A stretch of DNA of 64,000 nt, from positions 62,001-126,000 of the forward strand of contig JANPZV010000008.1 in assembly GCA_024707365.1 (NCBI GenBank), in the 5' to 3' direction. Source of the stretch: Terricaulis sp. (lineage in GTDB: Bacteria > Pseudomonadota > Alphaproteobacteria > Caulobacterales > Aquidulcibacteraceae). The translations under genes were made by a program, and so were the position numbers. Of this stretch, positions 48,799 through 57,839 are shown in pieces (position 1 is the first letter of the stretch; every line of letters begins with the position of its first letter). A model generated the notes under the pieces. It saw nothing but the letters and a program-made list of their open reading frames with translations. It searched no databases and was not told the DNA's origin.

Positions 48799-50646
48799 AT
48801 GGGCAAACGGCATTGGACGCGCCGCGGCGCGCTGGCGGGGCTTGGCGTTGCGGCGGGCGCGGCCTGTGCGCCCAGCGTTGAAACCCCGGCCTATGAAGGC
48901 GCTGTGGCGTTCAATCATGGCGTGGCCTCCGGCGATCCTGGCCGGGATCGGCTGATCATCTGGACGCGCGTTTCGCCCGAGCAAACAGGCCCCGTGCCGG
49001 TGCGTTGGATCGTGGCGCGCAATCGCGAACTGAGCGACATCGTGAAAACCGGCGTGGCCGAAGCCAGCGCGGCGCGCGACTACACCGTGAAGGTGGATGT
49101 GACGGGCCTTCGCCCCGGCGCGCCGTATTTCTACGGCTTCCGCGCGGGCGCGGCCGCAAGCGGGGTGGGGCGCACGCGCACGCTGCCGCAAGGGCGGCTG
49201 GATTCTGTGAAGATCGCCATCGCTTCGTGCTCATCCTATCCGCACGGCTTCTTCAACGCCTATGACGCGCTTTCCAAAACCGAGGGGCTCGATCTTATCG
49301 TTCATCTCGGCGATTACATTTATGAATACGGCCTCTCCGGCTATGGCGGCGATAGCGGCATTGCGCTGGGGCGCATTCCTTCGCCGGAAGTGGAGTGCGT
49401 GCGGCTCGAAGATTATCGCGCGCGCCATGCGCAGTATAAAACCCAGCGCGAATTGCAGGCCGCGCACGCTGTCGCGCCTTGGGTTGTGGTGTGGGACGAT
49501 CACGAGGTCGCCAACGATACGTGGACGGGCGGGGCGGAAAACCACAATGCGGGCGAGGGCGATTGGGCCGCGCGCAAGGCGGCGGCGTTGCGCGCCTATT
49601 ATGAATGGATGCCGATCCGCGAGCCCGCGCCGGGCCAAGCCTTCGAGGCGATCAATCGCAGCTTTCAGTTTGGCGATCTGTTTTCCCTCATCATGCTGGA
49701 AACCCGGCTCACCGCACGCGATGAGCCGCACGATTACGCCAAGCAATTGCCGCTGCAATTGCAGCGCTGGGATTTCTCCAATCCCGCCGCGCCTGTCGCG
49801 TTGCGCGATGGCGAGGCAGACACCGCCGCGATGCAGCGCTTTCCCGCGATCTTTGAAGAGGCGGGCGGGGAGATGCGCCCGGTGCTCGATTGGCGCCGCG
49901 CGCAAGGGCTGATCCAAAGCGCGCGCGATCTGCCGCCGGGTTTTTTCCTGGCGCCCGATGTTGCGGCGATCGATGCGCTGCTGGCTGATCGCAAACTGCT
50001 TGGCGATGGCCAGCAGCAATGGCTGGCGGGAGAGCTTGCGAGTTCGCGCCGCGCGGGCGTCACCTGGCAGGTGATCGGCAACCAGATCATCATGGCGCCG
50101 GTCACGGCGCCCGACGTATCGCGCGCGCCGCCGGCGCTGGCCGCCGCACTGGAGCGGCTGCGGCCGGGCGTCACGCAGCTGATGAAGCTCACGCGTTTTC
50201 CGTTTCCGCTTAATCTCGATGCGTGGGATGGTTATCCAGCCGCGCGCGCGAAAGTGCTTGAAGCGATCCGCACGGCGGGCGCGAACGCCATCGTCGTCAC
50301 CGGCGACAGCCACACCGCTTGGGCCAATGAGATTGAGGATGCGCAAGGGCGCGCGGCGGTGGAATTCGGCGCCACCTCCATCACCTCGCCCAGCGAGAGC
50401 GATTATTTCGCGGCGGCGGGGCTCGATTTCGCCGGGGCGATCCGCGCGCGCAATCCGCACATCAAATGGTCAGATGGGCTCAAACGCGGCTTCCTGCTGC
50501 TGACGCTGACGCGCGAGCAGGCGCTGGCCGAATTCATGAGCGTTTCCACGATTCAGGCGACAGCCTATGAAACCGCGCGCGATGCGGCGTTTACATTGGC
50601 GCCGTCTTCAGGCGCGGGCGTCGGGGCGATCGTTCCGGTTGAGTGA
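48799..50646 (+). CDS. phoD: PhoD-type alkaline phosphatase
   Basis: A 615-residue phosphodiesterase/phosphomonoesterase exported by the Tat pathway: the twin-arginine signal is RHWTRRGALAGLGVAAGAAC. Metal-site motifs are HLGDYIYEYG, VVWDDHEVANDTW and IVVTGDSHTAWANE, with SCSSYPHGFF near the N-terminal part. PhoD enzymes release phosphate from organic esters in the periplasm and are usually induced by phosphate starvation; I see no clear Pho box. GGGAGAG precedes the ATG. A Cys after the signal could be lipidated. Confidence 0.94.
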   Translation: MGKRHWTRRGALAGLGVAAGAACAPSVETPAYEGAVAFNHGVASGDPGRDRLIIWTRVSPEQTGPVPVRWIVARNRELSDIVKTGVAEASAARDYTVKVDVTGLRPGAPYFYGFRAGAAASGVGRTRTLPQGRLDSVKIAIASCSSYPHGFFNAYDALSKTEGLDLIVHLGDYIYEYGLSGYGGDSGIALGRIPSPEVECVRLEDYRARHAQYKTQRELQAAHAVAPWVVVWDDHEVANDTWTGGAENHNAGEGDWAARKAAALRAYYEWMPIREPAPGQAFEAINRSFQFGDLFSLIMLETRLTARDEPHDYAKQLPLQLQRWDFSNPAAPVALRDGEADTAAMQRFPAIFEEAGGEMRPVLDWRRAQGLIQSARDLPPGFFLAPDVAAIDALLADRKLLGDGQQQWLAGELASSRRAGVTWQVIGNQIIMAPVTAPDVSRAPPALAAALERLRPGVTQLMKLTRFPFPLNLDAWDGYPAARAKVLEAIRTAGANAIVVTGDSHTAWANEIEDAQGRAAVEFGATSITSPSESDYFAAAGLDFAGAIRARNPHIKWSDGLKRGFLLLTLTREQALAEFMSVSTIQATAYETARDAAFTLAPSSGAGVGAIVPVE

Positions 50647-50835
50647 CGCCGCCGCCACGTGCGCGGGCAGGCCGCTGTCATAGCGCAGCGCGCGCATCAG
50701 CACGGTGTGCACAAAAAGATTGGCCGCGTTGAGATCGCGGCCGGAGGCCTGCGCGTGGGTGCGGAGCGAGGCGGCGAGGGCGATGATGTGTTCTGCGGTC
50801 ATGGGCGGCTTGGTGCATTGGTTCGGCGACGCCAT
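50608..50835 (-). CDS. Small hypothetical protein
   Basis: A 75-residue soluble protein, MASPNQCTKPPMTAEHIIAL onwards, mostly helical (ASLRTHAQASGRDLNAANLF, VHTVLMRALRY). It overlaps the phoD end by 39 bases on the opposite strand. An inner ATG at 50802 is an alternative start. The helix pattern faintly recalls sigma-factor region 2, but the protein is too short. Family unknown. Confidence 0.45.
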   Translation of the reverse strand: MASPNQCTKPPMTAEHIIALAASLRTHAQASGRDLNAANLFVHTVLMRALRYDSGLPAHVAAASLNRNDRPDARA

Positions 50836-50880
50836 CGTGACTCGCCCGTGACCCAAATATGGCGCGCGCCCTAAAACGCG

Positions 50881-51978
50881 TTAAGCCTTCTCCCCGCCCA
50901 TGCGTGTCACCGGTAGCCGCGCCAATGCGCGCAGATCTTCCGATGGCGCGCCATCGAGCCATTCCTGCGCCAATTCGCCAAAGATCGGCGCGTATTTGAA
51001 GCCATGGCCGGAGCAGGCGGAGAAGATGAGCACGCGTTCATGCGCGCGGCTTTGCGCGATGAGGAAATTTTCATCCGGCGTCACGGTGTAGAGGCAGCGC
51101 GCCATGCGCACGGGCTCTGGATTGTGTTGCGGCAGGAAGGCGCGCGCATAGTCGCTCAGCATGCGCGCATCTTCTGCATCAGGCTCGCGCACATGATCGG
51201 GATCGCTCACCGCGCCGCCGGTGGCGTGCAGGCCGATTTTATATTGCCCGCGCGGGGCGGGCATGCCGTAAAGCCCGTCCTCGTCATCGACGCAGATCAC
51301 TGGCAGAAGCTTCGGCGTTTGCGTTTCAAACCACGCCACGACGCGCCGCTTGACCGCAAGCTTGCCGGCAAATTCCGGCAGCAGCGCGCGCGCCCATGCG
51401 CCGGCGGCGACGATCACCGCGTCAAAGCTGCGCGCCTCGCCCTCGATGGTCAGCGTCAGCCCTTCGATCGGCGCTTCGATGCGCTTGCCGTAAAACAGCT
51501 TGGCGCCCCAGGCGCTGGCTTGGCGTTGCAGGAAGGCGCGCGTTGCGTCCGCTGCGATCACGCCGGAATCCTCCTGGCGGAACACGTCCCATTCGCGCGG
51601 CATGGCGATGGCCCCGCGCGTCAGCGCATGGATCGCATCGCCGCGCAGCAGCGCCGCAGGCGTGGCCGAAGCCGCCTGGCAGGCGAGCACGAAGGGCGAG
51701 CCGCGCGGCCCGGCCATCAGCCCGCCGGTCCATTCGATCAGCGGGCGGCCCGCCAGACCCTCCCAGGTGCGCCATAACGGCGCCGCGCGCTGCGCCAGGC
51801 GCACATACACATCGCCCTCGCCGGGGGTGAGGCGCATGATCCGGGTATCGCCGTGGGAGGAGCCGCGCTCATGCATCGGCTCAAATTGCTCAAAGCCGTA
51901 GACCTGATGGCCGGCAAGGCTGAGCCGCGCGCAAATGCTCAGCCCCGCTATACCCAGCCCGACAACGGCGATTCTCAT
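50881..51978 (-). CDS. FAD-dependent amino-acid oxidase, MSOX/SolA type
   Basis: A 365-residue flavoprotein like monomeric sarcosine oxidase and N-methyltryptophan oxidase. The dinucleotide fold is MRIAVVGLGIAGLSICARLS, the family stretch GSSHGDTRIMRL follows, and ACSGHGFKYAPIFGELAQEW carries the Cys that covalently holds FAD in MSOX. Such enzymes oxidise N-methyl amino acids, releasing formaldehyde and peroxide. GAGGGG lies before the ATG. The substrate is undetermined. Confidence 0.9.
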   Translation of the reverse strand: MRIAVVGLGIAGLSICARLSLAGHQVYGFEQFEPMHERGSSHGDTRIMRLTPGEGDVYVRLAQRAAPLWRTWEGLAGRPLIEWTGGLMAGPRGSPFVLACQAASATPAALLRGDAIHALTRGAIAMPREWDVFRQEDSGVIAADATRAFLQRQASAWGAKLFYGKRIEAPIEGLTLTIEGEARSFDAVIVAAGAWARALLPEFAGKLAVKRRVVAWFETQTPKLLPVICVDDEDGLYGMPAPRGQYKIGLHATGGAVSDPDHVREPDAEDARMLSDYARAFLPQHNPEPVRMARCLYTVTPDENFLIAQSRAHERVLIFSACSGHGFKYAPIFGELAQEWLDGAPSEDLRALARLPVTRMGGEKA

Positions 51979-52031
51979 CCCCTCGGTATAAGCGGGCTTT
52001 TGCGCGCGGGGAAAGCCGCTAGCGTTCGCCG

Positions 52032-52916
52032 ATGAGTCTCAAAGATCGCATCAAGGCCCAGGTGGAGGCGTTTGACGCCTTCGCCCGCCCCTGGGCGCAG
52101 CGCTCCAAATGGCATGGCTGGGCGTTTGAGTTTCTGAAATTCGGGCTCAAGCAGGCCTGGGCGTGCCTGTTCGGCGGGGCGATGCTGGCGCTTCTGGTGG
52201 GCACGCATTTGTTCTGGCCGGAGAACGCGCCGATCGCGCGCTATGATTTTCTGGTGCTGGCGGCGCTGGCGATCCAGGGCTTGCTGCTGGCCACGGGGCT
52301 CGAGCGCTGGGAGGAGGCGCTTGTCATCCTCATTTTCCACATCGTCGGCACCATCATGGAGGTGTTCAAGACAGCGCAGGGCTCCTGGATTTATCCCGAA
52401 GCCAGCGTGCTGCGCATTGGCGACGTGCCGCTGTTTTCGGGCTTCATGTATGCGTGCGTGGGCTCGTACATGGCGCGGGCTTCGCGCCTCTTTGAATTCA
52501 GCTTCATCGCCTATCCGCCGATCTGGAGCACATGGGTGCTGGCGCTTTTGGCGTACGCCAATTTTTTCACGCACCATTTCATTATCGATATTCGCTGGGG
52601 CTTGTTTGCGTTCTCGGCGCTGATCTTTTGGCGCACTTGGATTTTGTTCACGCCCGATCGCGCAGCGCGCCGCATGCCGCTGCTGGTGGGCTTTCTGCTG
52701 GTGGCGTTCTTTATCTGGATTGCGGAGAACCTTGGCACCTTCGCCGCCGCCTGGGTCTATCCCAGCCAGCGCGATGGCTGGCATCTTGTGCCGCTGGACA
52801 AGATGGGCGCCTGGTATCTGCTGATGCTGCTAAGCTGGGTGCTGGTGAGCCTGGTGCATAAGCCGAGGCGCGCGGAGGCGCCGCGAGCGAGTAGCGAAAT
52901 AGGGCGTAGCGAATAG
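52032..52916 (+). CDS. DUF817 integral membrane protein
   Basis: A 294-residue protein with about seven membrane segments, matching DUF817: FEFLKFGLKQAWACLFGGAM, HIVGTIMEVFKTAQGSWIYP, FSGFMYACVGSYMARASRLF and the histidine-containing ANFFTHHFIIDIRWGLFAFS. Function of the family is unknown; the conserved His and Glu suggest metal or substrate binding in the membrane. The last about ten residues (RASSEIGRSE) and the stop lie within a low-complexity hairpin, so the tail is probably repeat-derived. Confidence 0.9.
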   Translation: MSLKDRIKAQVEAFDAFARPWAQRSKWHGWAFEFLKFGLKQAWACLFGGAMLALLVGTHLFWPENAPIARYDFLVLAALAIQGLLLATGLERWEEALVILIFHIVGTIMEVFKTAQGSWIYPEASVLRIGDVPLFSGFMYACVGSYMARASRLFEFSFIAYPPIWSTWVLALLAYANFFTHHFIIDIRWGLFAFSALIFWRTWILFTPDRAARRMPLLVGFLLVAFFIWIAENLGTFAAAWVYPSQRDGWHLVPLDKMGAWYLLMLLSWVLVSLVHKPRRAEAPRASSEIGRSE

Positions 52917-52953
52917 GGCAAGCCTATTTCGCTATTCGCTACTCCCTATTCGC
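52886..52953. repeat. Low-complexity hairpin between DUF817 gene and folE
   Basis: Left part 52886-52918 and right part 52923-52953 contain AGTAGCGAAATAGG-type units and their complements. It covers the DUF817 stop codon and the end of folE's downstream region, so it may serve as terminator for both converging genes. Confidence 0.8.
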
Positions 52954-52957
52954 AATC

Positions 52958-53572
52958 TCAGCCGTACCCCGCCAGCTTCAAGAAGCGATTGCGCAGCTCG
53001 ACATCATCTTTGAAGGCGCCGGTGAATTGGGTCGTCACGGTGGTGACGTCCTTGTGGTGGACGCCGCGCGTGGACATGCACTGGTGCTCAGCGTCGATCA
53101 GCACGGCCACGCCGCGCGCGTCGAGCGTGGCGTTGATCGCTTCGGCGATCTGGATCGTCATGGTTTCTTGCGTCTGCAAACGCTTGGCGAAAATTTCCAC
53201 CACGCGCGCGATCTTGGAAATGCCGACGACAGCCTCGCTCGGCAGGTAAGCCACATAGGCTTTGCCGAGGAAGGGGGCGATGTGGTGCTCGCAATGGCTT
53301 TCCACGTCGATCTTCTTGAGCATGACGATGTCATCGTAGCCGCCGACATCCTCGAACACGCGCTTGAGTTCATCGGCCGGGTTCTCGTCATAGCCGCGGA
53401 ACCATTCGCGATAGGCGTCCACCACGCGCTTGGGGGTGTCTTTCAGGCCCTCGCGGTTCGGGTCGTCCCCGGCCCAGGCGATCAGGGTGCGCACGGCTTC
53501 CATCGCCGCCTCGCGCGAGGGGCGGGTCTTCGCCGCCTCTTCAGGCGTGCGCCATTTCAGAATTTCACTCAA
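52958..53572 (-). CDS. folE: GTP cyclohydrolase I
   Basis: First enzyme of folate and related pterin synthesis. Zinc and catalytic residues are in [20 protein letters not shown] and [20 protein letters not shown]; the [20 protein letters not shown] block is also typical. No ATG fits. TTG at 53572 ([15 protein letters not shown] follows) has GAGGA eight bases upstream; TTG at 53587 would add five residues but overlaps that site. About 204 residues. The ribosome-binding site lies in a hairpin (53582-53595), pointing to translational control. Confidence 0.96.
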   Translation of the reverse strand: MSEILKWRTPEEAAKTRPSREAAMEAVRTLIAWAGDDPNREGLKDTPKRVVDAYREWFRGYDENPADELKRVFEDVGGYDDIVMLKKIDVESHCEHHIAPFLGKAYVAYLPSEAVVGISKIARVVEIFAKRLQTQETMTIQIAEAINATLDARGVAVLIDAEHQCMSTRGVHHKDVTTVTTQFTGAFKDDVELRNRFLKLAGYG

Positions 53573-53581
53573 AGGGGTTTT

Positions 53582-53715
53582 CCTCAAGTCTGAGGGACGG
53601 GGGTCGAGCCCGGAGGGTCCAGACGGCTGGCACCGGGACTTAACGCCCGCCCGATTTTCACCTCAGGCGACGGGCCATCCACTTGGCCCGCTTTGCATAT
53701 GGAGTGTAGCACGGC
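53582..53715 (-). promoter_or_regulatory. Candidate folE leader riboswitch (THF-II type) masking the RBS
   Basis: On the minus strand CCTCA (53595-53591), loop GACT, TGAGG (53586-53582) form a hairpin whose right arm contains the folE ribosome-binding site GAGGA. Upstream are strong pairings such as GGGCC/GGCCC and CCCGG/CCGGG. The 'folE' RNA motif, later shown to be the tetrahydrofolate-II riboswitch, occupies this place in Proteobacteria. I did not confirm the consensus. Confidence 0.45.
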
Positions 53716-53737
53716 CCACGGCTAGAACCCACCCCGC

Positions 53738-55114
53738 ATGAATATCCAGCTCTCGAACACGTTGACGCGGCGCAAAGAGCCGTTCGCCCCCGCCGATCCT
53801 GGCCGGGTGACGCTCTATGTCTGCGGGCCCACGGTCTATAACACCGCCCATATCGGCAATGCGCGCCCGCCCGTGGTGTTTGACACGCTGTTTCGGCTGC
53901 TGCGGCATGTCTATGGGGCCGATGCGGTGCTCTACGCCCGCAATTACACCGATATTGACGATAAGATCATCGCCGCCGCGATTCAGCGCGGCGTGCCGAT
54001 TGGCGACATCACCGGCGCGGTGGAGGCGCAATACGAGGCCGATATGGGCGCGCTCAACGTGCTGACGCCGAGCTTCCGCCCGCGCGCAACCGAGAACGTG
54101 CCGGCGATGATCGCCGTGATCGAGAAGCTGATCGCCAATGGCGCGGCCTATTCCGTGCCGAGCGGCGTTTACTTTTCCGTCGCGGCTGACGCCGATTACG
54201 GCAAGCTCTCGGGCCGCGCCCAGGATGATCTCAAAGCCGGCGCGCGCGTGGAGGGGGGAGGACGATAAGCGCCATCCCTCCGATTTCGCGCTCTGGAAAG
54301 CGTCAAAGCCCGGCGAGCCCTCATGGGGGCGCCGTTTGGCGCGGGCCGGCCCGGCTGGCACATCGAATGCTCGGCCATGATCGAGGAGGTGCTGGGCAGC
54401 CCGATCGACATTCATGGCGGCGGCGTTGATCTCATCTTCCCGCACCACGAAAACGAAATCGCGCAGAGCGAATGCGCGCATGGGCGCCCCTTGGCGCGCG
54501 TGTGGATGCACAACGGCTTTCTCACCATGGATCGTGAGAAGATGTCCAAAAGCATCGGCAACATCATCACCCCGCGCGAATTGCTGGAGCAAGGCTGGCA
54601 AGGCGAGACCATCCGCTGGGCGCTGCTTTCCGCGCATTACAAAGCGCCGCTCGATTGGAACGATGATCTCTTGCAGCAATCGCAGGCGAGCCTGGATCGG
54701 CTTTATGGCGCGCTGTTGCGTTTGAAGGACGTGGCGGCTGCTGATGTTTCCGCGCCCGCTGCGTTCGTGGAAGCGCTGGCCGATGATCTCAACACCCCCG
54801 CCGCCATCGCCGCGCTCTCCGCGCTCGCCACCGCCGCGAACGTGGCGAAAAAGCCGGCCGAGCAGGCGCAGGCGAAGGGCGAGCTGCTCGCCGCCGCTGC
54901 GCTGTTTGGCGTGCTGCAAGCCGATCCCGAACACTGGTTCCGCGCCAGCTTCGGCGCAGCGGCGGCGGAGATTGATGCGCTGGTGGCCGAACGTATCGCC
55001 GCGCGCGCGGCGAAGAATTACGCCGAAAGCGACCGCCTGCGTGATGAACTCGCCGCGCGCGGCGTGGAGGTGATGGACGGGCCAAGCGGCAGCACCTGGC
55101 GGCGGAAGGGCTAG
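53738..55114 (+). CDS. cysS: Cysteinyl-tRNA synthetase (two frameshifts)
   Basis: Charges tRNA-Cys; essential. The zinc/HIGH region reads [34 protein letters not shown] and [10 protein letters not shown] supply zinc ligands, and [10 protein letters not shown] is the KMSKS loop. Two breaks lie close together. Near 54252 a G run (6 seen, 5 needed) separates GARVEG from [20 protein letters not shown]. Near 54325 a G run (5 seen, 6 needed) separates PSWG from [14 protein letters not shown]. They restore each other only partly. Corrected length is about 458 residues. It is divergent from folE, sharing 165 bases. Confidence 0.96.
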
Positions 55115-55130
55115 CGGGGGGGGGGCCGTG

Positions 55131-55257
55131 CGTCCTCCCCCGCCAGGGGAGAGGTGGATCGCGCGTCAGCGCGAGGCGGGCGCAAAAGTTTGCAAGCAGC
55201 AGCGCCGCCCCCTCAGTCAGCGCTGCGCACTGACAGCTCCCCCTGACGGGGGAGCAC
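55131..55257. repeat. Palindromic repeat element after cysS
   Basis: CGTCCTCCCCCGCCAGGGGA at the left, GCCCCCTCAGTCAGCGCTGC and GACAGCTCCCCCTGACGGGG at the right. It is an intergenic copy of the element found in ileS and mutL. Confidence 0.85.
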
Positions 55258-55365
55258 GAGCCAGAGCTTGCGCAACGCCGCTGTCTCTTCTAACCGCCCG
55301 CAGCCCCCAACTTGCCCCCATCCGCCCAAGCCCCTAAAGCCTCGCGCGGGGCGCGCGAGGGACGC

Positions 55366-55800
55366 ATGCGGTTTTTTGCTGTCATTCTGATCGCGGCTTT
55401 GGCCGCCTGCGCGGTGAGCGTGGATACGCCTGCGCCCTCCAATCCGCTCGCCGCCGCGCGCGGAACCGCGCTGCCGCCGCCGAGCGGGGTGGCCGGGCAA
55501 ACTGCGCCGCCCGAAGGCGTGGGCCCCGCCGGCTTTGAGTTCGGCGCTTGGCGCGGGGCCGATCACGCGAGCTATAGCCCCGCGCTGCAAACCCGCGTGC
55601 GCGCCCGCTATCAGAATTGGGAACAAGCGCGCATCAAAGCTGATCTGGAAGCGAACGGCTTTGCCTGCGAAGATGGCGGCCGGCTCGATTGCCGGATCGA
55701 GATCATGGAGCGCCAATGCGCGCATGATTGGTATGTGGTGGTCGAGGCCGGGCGTGAACCTGTGGCCGGATTTGATGTGATGTGCCTCGGCGCGCGATAG
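55366..55800 (+). CDS. Putative lipoprotein, first of a paralogous pair
   Basis: A 144-residue protein with lipobox signal MRFFAVILIAALAACAVSVD (Cys15). The mature part is proline-rich then carries YQNWEQARIKADLEANGFAC and four Cys, two in DCRIEIMERQC. No family is recognised. GAGGGAC lies before the ATG. The next gene, 15 bases on, encodes a protein with the same Cys spacing (DL..N.F.C, then C, C..W), so the two are old duplicates. Confidence 0.75.
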   Translation: MRFFAVILIAALAACAVSVDTPAPSNPLAAARGTALPPPSGVAGQTAPPEGVGPAGFEFGAWRGADHASYSPALQTRVRARYQNWEQARIKADLEANGFACEDGGRLDCRIEIMERQCAHDWYVVVEAGREPVAGFDVMCLGAR

Positions 55801-55815
55801 GAGATGAGAAACGCC

Positions 55816-56388
55816 ATGAAAGCGCCTGCCTGGATCGCCGCCGCCGCACTTTTGCTGTTAAGCGCCTGCGCCACGACGCCAACCGGCGTGTCCACCCCGT
55901 CCGGCCCCGCAACCATACCTTCGGGCGCGATCGATCTTGGCGATTGGCGCCGCGCCAGCGCTGCTTCCACTCTGCAGAGCTTTGAGCGCACCATCGCCAG
56001 CCGCTACGGCGCGGGGCTGCAGCTCTCGGCTGTCACCGCCGATCTGCGCCGCAACGATTTCACCTGCAGCGCCCCCGGCGCCGGGCGCGGCGATCCGCCG
56101 GCGCAAGTGTGCCGCCGCACCACGACGGCCGAAGGCTGCACCCATACCTGGCAAGCGCATCTGTTTGACGCCGGCGGCGATGGCCAACTCGCGCGCACCG
56201 CGGCCTCTATGATCGCCGCTGCGGCGGCGACGGGCTGCTGGGCGGGCCGGGGAAGTAAGCTCGGGAGGCGGGAATCGGGACTCGGGATTCGGGAAAACCC
56301 GAACCCCGAGTCCCGAGCCCCTAATCCCGTAAATACTCCGCCACATCCTCCGGCTCGAGCGTCAGCATCGGCGTGTGCATCATGTTGA
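55816..56388 (+). CDS. Putative lipoprotein, second of a paralogous pair
   Basis: Starts MKAPAWIAAAALLLLSACAT with a lipobox Cys. The core, YGAGLQLSAVTADLRRNDFT with a following Cys, then CRRTTTAEGCTHTWQAHLF, parallels the upstream gene. AGGAG lies 12 bases before the ATG. As sequenced the frame runs to 56388 through a low-complexity hairpin and overlaps the opposite gene by 68 bases. Adding one G to the four-G run near 56250 would give a stop at 56258 (about 147 residues), which I think is the true end. Confidence 0.68.
   Translation: MKAPAWIAAAALLLLSACATTPTGVSTPSGPATIPSGAIDLGDWRRASAASTLQSFERTIASRYGAGLQLSAVTADLRRNDFTCSAPGAGRGDPPAQVCRRTTTAEGCTHTWQAHLFDAGGDGQLARTAASMIAAAAATGCWAGRGSKLGRRESGLGIRENPNPESRAPNPVNTPPHPPARASASACASC
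56270..56328. repeat. Low-complexity hairpin, GGGACTCGGGATTC type
   Basis: Left arm 56270-56293 and right arm 56298-56328 are complementary and made of GGGAATCGGGACTCGGGATT-like units with an AAAA loop. It lies between converging genes and probably ends both transcripts. Confidence 0.85.
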
Positions 56389-56773
56389 GCACCACGTTTT
56401 TGCCGCGCAGGCGCGTGAGCGCTTGGCGGCCGCTCAGCCTGCGGCGCGGCGCGGCGGGGCCGAGCACGGAATTCATGCGCGTTTCGCTGGTGAAGATCGG
56501 GGTGAGTTGCAATTCGCCGAAGGTCAGCTCCAGCGGCGCGGACTCCGGGCTTGAATCGGCCATGGCGAGCACGACCTGGCTCGTCAGCAGCAGGCGGCGG
56601 AATTCCGGGCGCTCATCGGGATCGTTGAGCGCCGCCAGGAAGGCGCGCTCAAGCGCGTTTTCCGGGGTGATCGGCGGCGGGGGCGCGCGCCGGTTTTGCT
56701 GCTCCTCCTGCGCGGCGGCGAGGCCCGGCAGGGCGGCGGCGATGGCGGCGGTCAGCAGCGTGCGTCTCAGCAT
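56321..56773 (-). CDS. Exported SseB-like protein
   Basis: A 150-residue protein with signal peptide MLRRTLLTAAIAAALPGLAA. The C-terminal half resembles the N-terminal domain of SseB-type proteins: LTPIFTSETRMNSVLGPAAP, then RLRGKNVVLNMMHTPMLTLE and EDVAEYLRD. In enterobacteria SseB refers to a rhodanese-linked serine sensitivity protein; the domain's role is not settled and here it is exported. It is divergent from the IscU-like gene. Confidence 0.65.
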   Translation of the reverse strand: MLRRTLLTAAIAAALPGLAAAQEEQQNRRAPPPPITPENALERAFLAALNDPDERPEFRRLLLTSQVVLAMADSSPESAPLELTFGELQLTPIFTSETRMNSVLGPAAPRRRLSGRQALTRLRGKNVVLNMMHTPMLTLEPEDVAEYLRD

Positions 56774-56829
56774 GTGTGGCCCTCAAGCTTTGCCGTTGCA
56801 TCGCCCCGGCCGAAGGCCACATTAGGGCG

Positions 56830-57261
56830 ATGGACGATCTCTATCACGGCCGCGTTCTGGAATTGGCGGCCGATATTCCGCATGTCGGCCGGCTCGACGC
56901 GCCCGATGCGGCGGCCACCAAGGTGAGCCGCGTGTGCGGTTCCGTGGTTTCGGTCGAATTGAGCCTGAAGGACGGGCTTGTCAGCGCCATCGCGGTGCAC
57001 CCCAAGGCGTGCGCGCTGGGGCAGGCGGCGACGGCGGTTCTGGCCATGCATGCTGTCGGGGCGGCGCCGGCCGAAATCCGCGCCGCGCGCGATGGCCTCT
57101 ACGCCATGCTCAAGGGCGAGGGCCCGCCCCCGCAAGGCCGCTTCTGGGAGCTGCGCCATCTTGAGGGCGTGCGCGAATACCCGGCCCGGCACGCCAGCAC
57201 CATGCTGGCGTTTGACGCCGCTGTCGAAGCGCTGGAGAAAGCCGAGCGCGCGCAGGGCTGA
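56830..57261 (+). CDS. IscU/NifU-like iron-sulfur scaffold protein
   Basis: A 143-residue protein of the IscU/NifU N-terminal fold. Cys residues fall at VSRVCGSVVSVEL and HPKACALGQAATAVLA, as in the short alphaproteobacterial NifU-like group. The third canonical Cys, near LRHLEGVREYPARHAS, is missing (His/Arg instead), so cluster assembly is less certain. In many alphaproteobacteria this gene neighbours folE, yidD and thrS, as here. Confidence 0.85.
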   Translation: MDDLYHGRVLELAADIPHVGRLDAPDAAATKVSRVCGSVVSVELSLKDGLVSAIAVHPKACALGQAATAVLAMHAVGAAPAEIRAARDGLYAMLKGEGPPPQGRFWELRHLEGVREYPARHASTMLAFDAAVEALEKAERAQG

Positions 57262-57296
57262 CCCGTTTCGGGCGCGCGCTGCGCTTACGGGCTTAG

Positions 57297-57770
57297 ATGG
57301 ATATTTTCTCCAACCCGCGCGGATGGCGCGTGCGCATCGCCCAGGCGGCGATCTATTTCTTTGGCGCGATGATCTTCTGGCTCGCGTTCTTTTCCAATGG
57401 CCGGGTCGAGAGTTTTGGCGAACAGATTTTCGTGTGGGTGATCGGCGCGCTGTGCGTGCCTGTCATTCTGTTCATGGCGGCCTATCCGTATTTCTACGTC
57501 ATCCGCATGCGCCTCCTGCGCGAAGGGCTGGAGATCACGACGCTCACCTTGCTCAGCCAACGCACGTTTTTGGTCGATCCCGCCCGCGTGCAATTGGGGC
57601 GGGAGCGGCATGATCTTTTTGTTTGGCGCAGCATCGTCAGCAATTTCTGGCATGGGCTTTGGATCGAGGGCCGCGCCTTGCCCCTGATCGTGGATGTCAC
57701 CGCAGCTTCGCTCAATGCGCGAGAATTGGAGCGTGCGGTGCGGCAAGCGCAAAGCCCGCGCGGAACCTGA
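57297..57770 (+). CDS. Hypothetical membrane protein with two segments
   Basis: A 157-residue protein. Two membrane helices near the N-terminus (IAQAAIYFFGAMIFWLAFF and IFVWVIGALCVPVILFMAAY) are followed by a cytoplasmic part that looks like a PH-type domain: LLREGLEITTLTLLSQRTFL, then RHDLFVWRSIVSNFWHGLWI. No named family is recognised. The promoter would lie in the 35 bases after the IscU-like gene or further upstream. Confidence 0.65.
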   Translation: MDIFSNPRGWRVRIAQAAIYFFGAMIFWLAFFSNGRVESFGEQIFVWVIGALCVPVILFMAAYPYFYVIRMRLLREGLEITTLTLLSQRTFLVDPARVQLGRERHDLFVWRSIVSNFWHGLWIEGRALPLIVDVTAASLNARELERAVRQAQSPRGT

Positions 57771-57839
57771 CGCATAAGGCTTTGCCGCGCGGCGTTGATG
57801 GGCTAGCCTCCTTCTCCAAGGGGACAAAGGGAGGCGCCC

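Noticed and set aside
53600..53640. GGTCGAGCCCGG stretch as a possible tRNA T-arm
   Set aside because: No acceptor or anticodon stem can be formed around it; it belongs to the folE leader.
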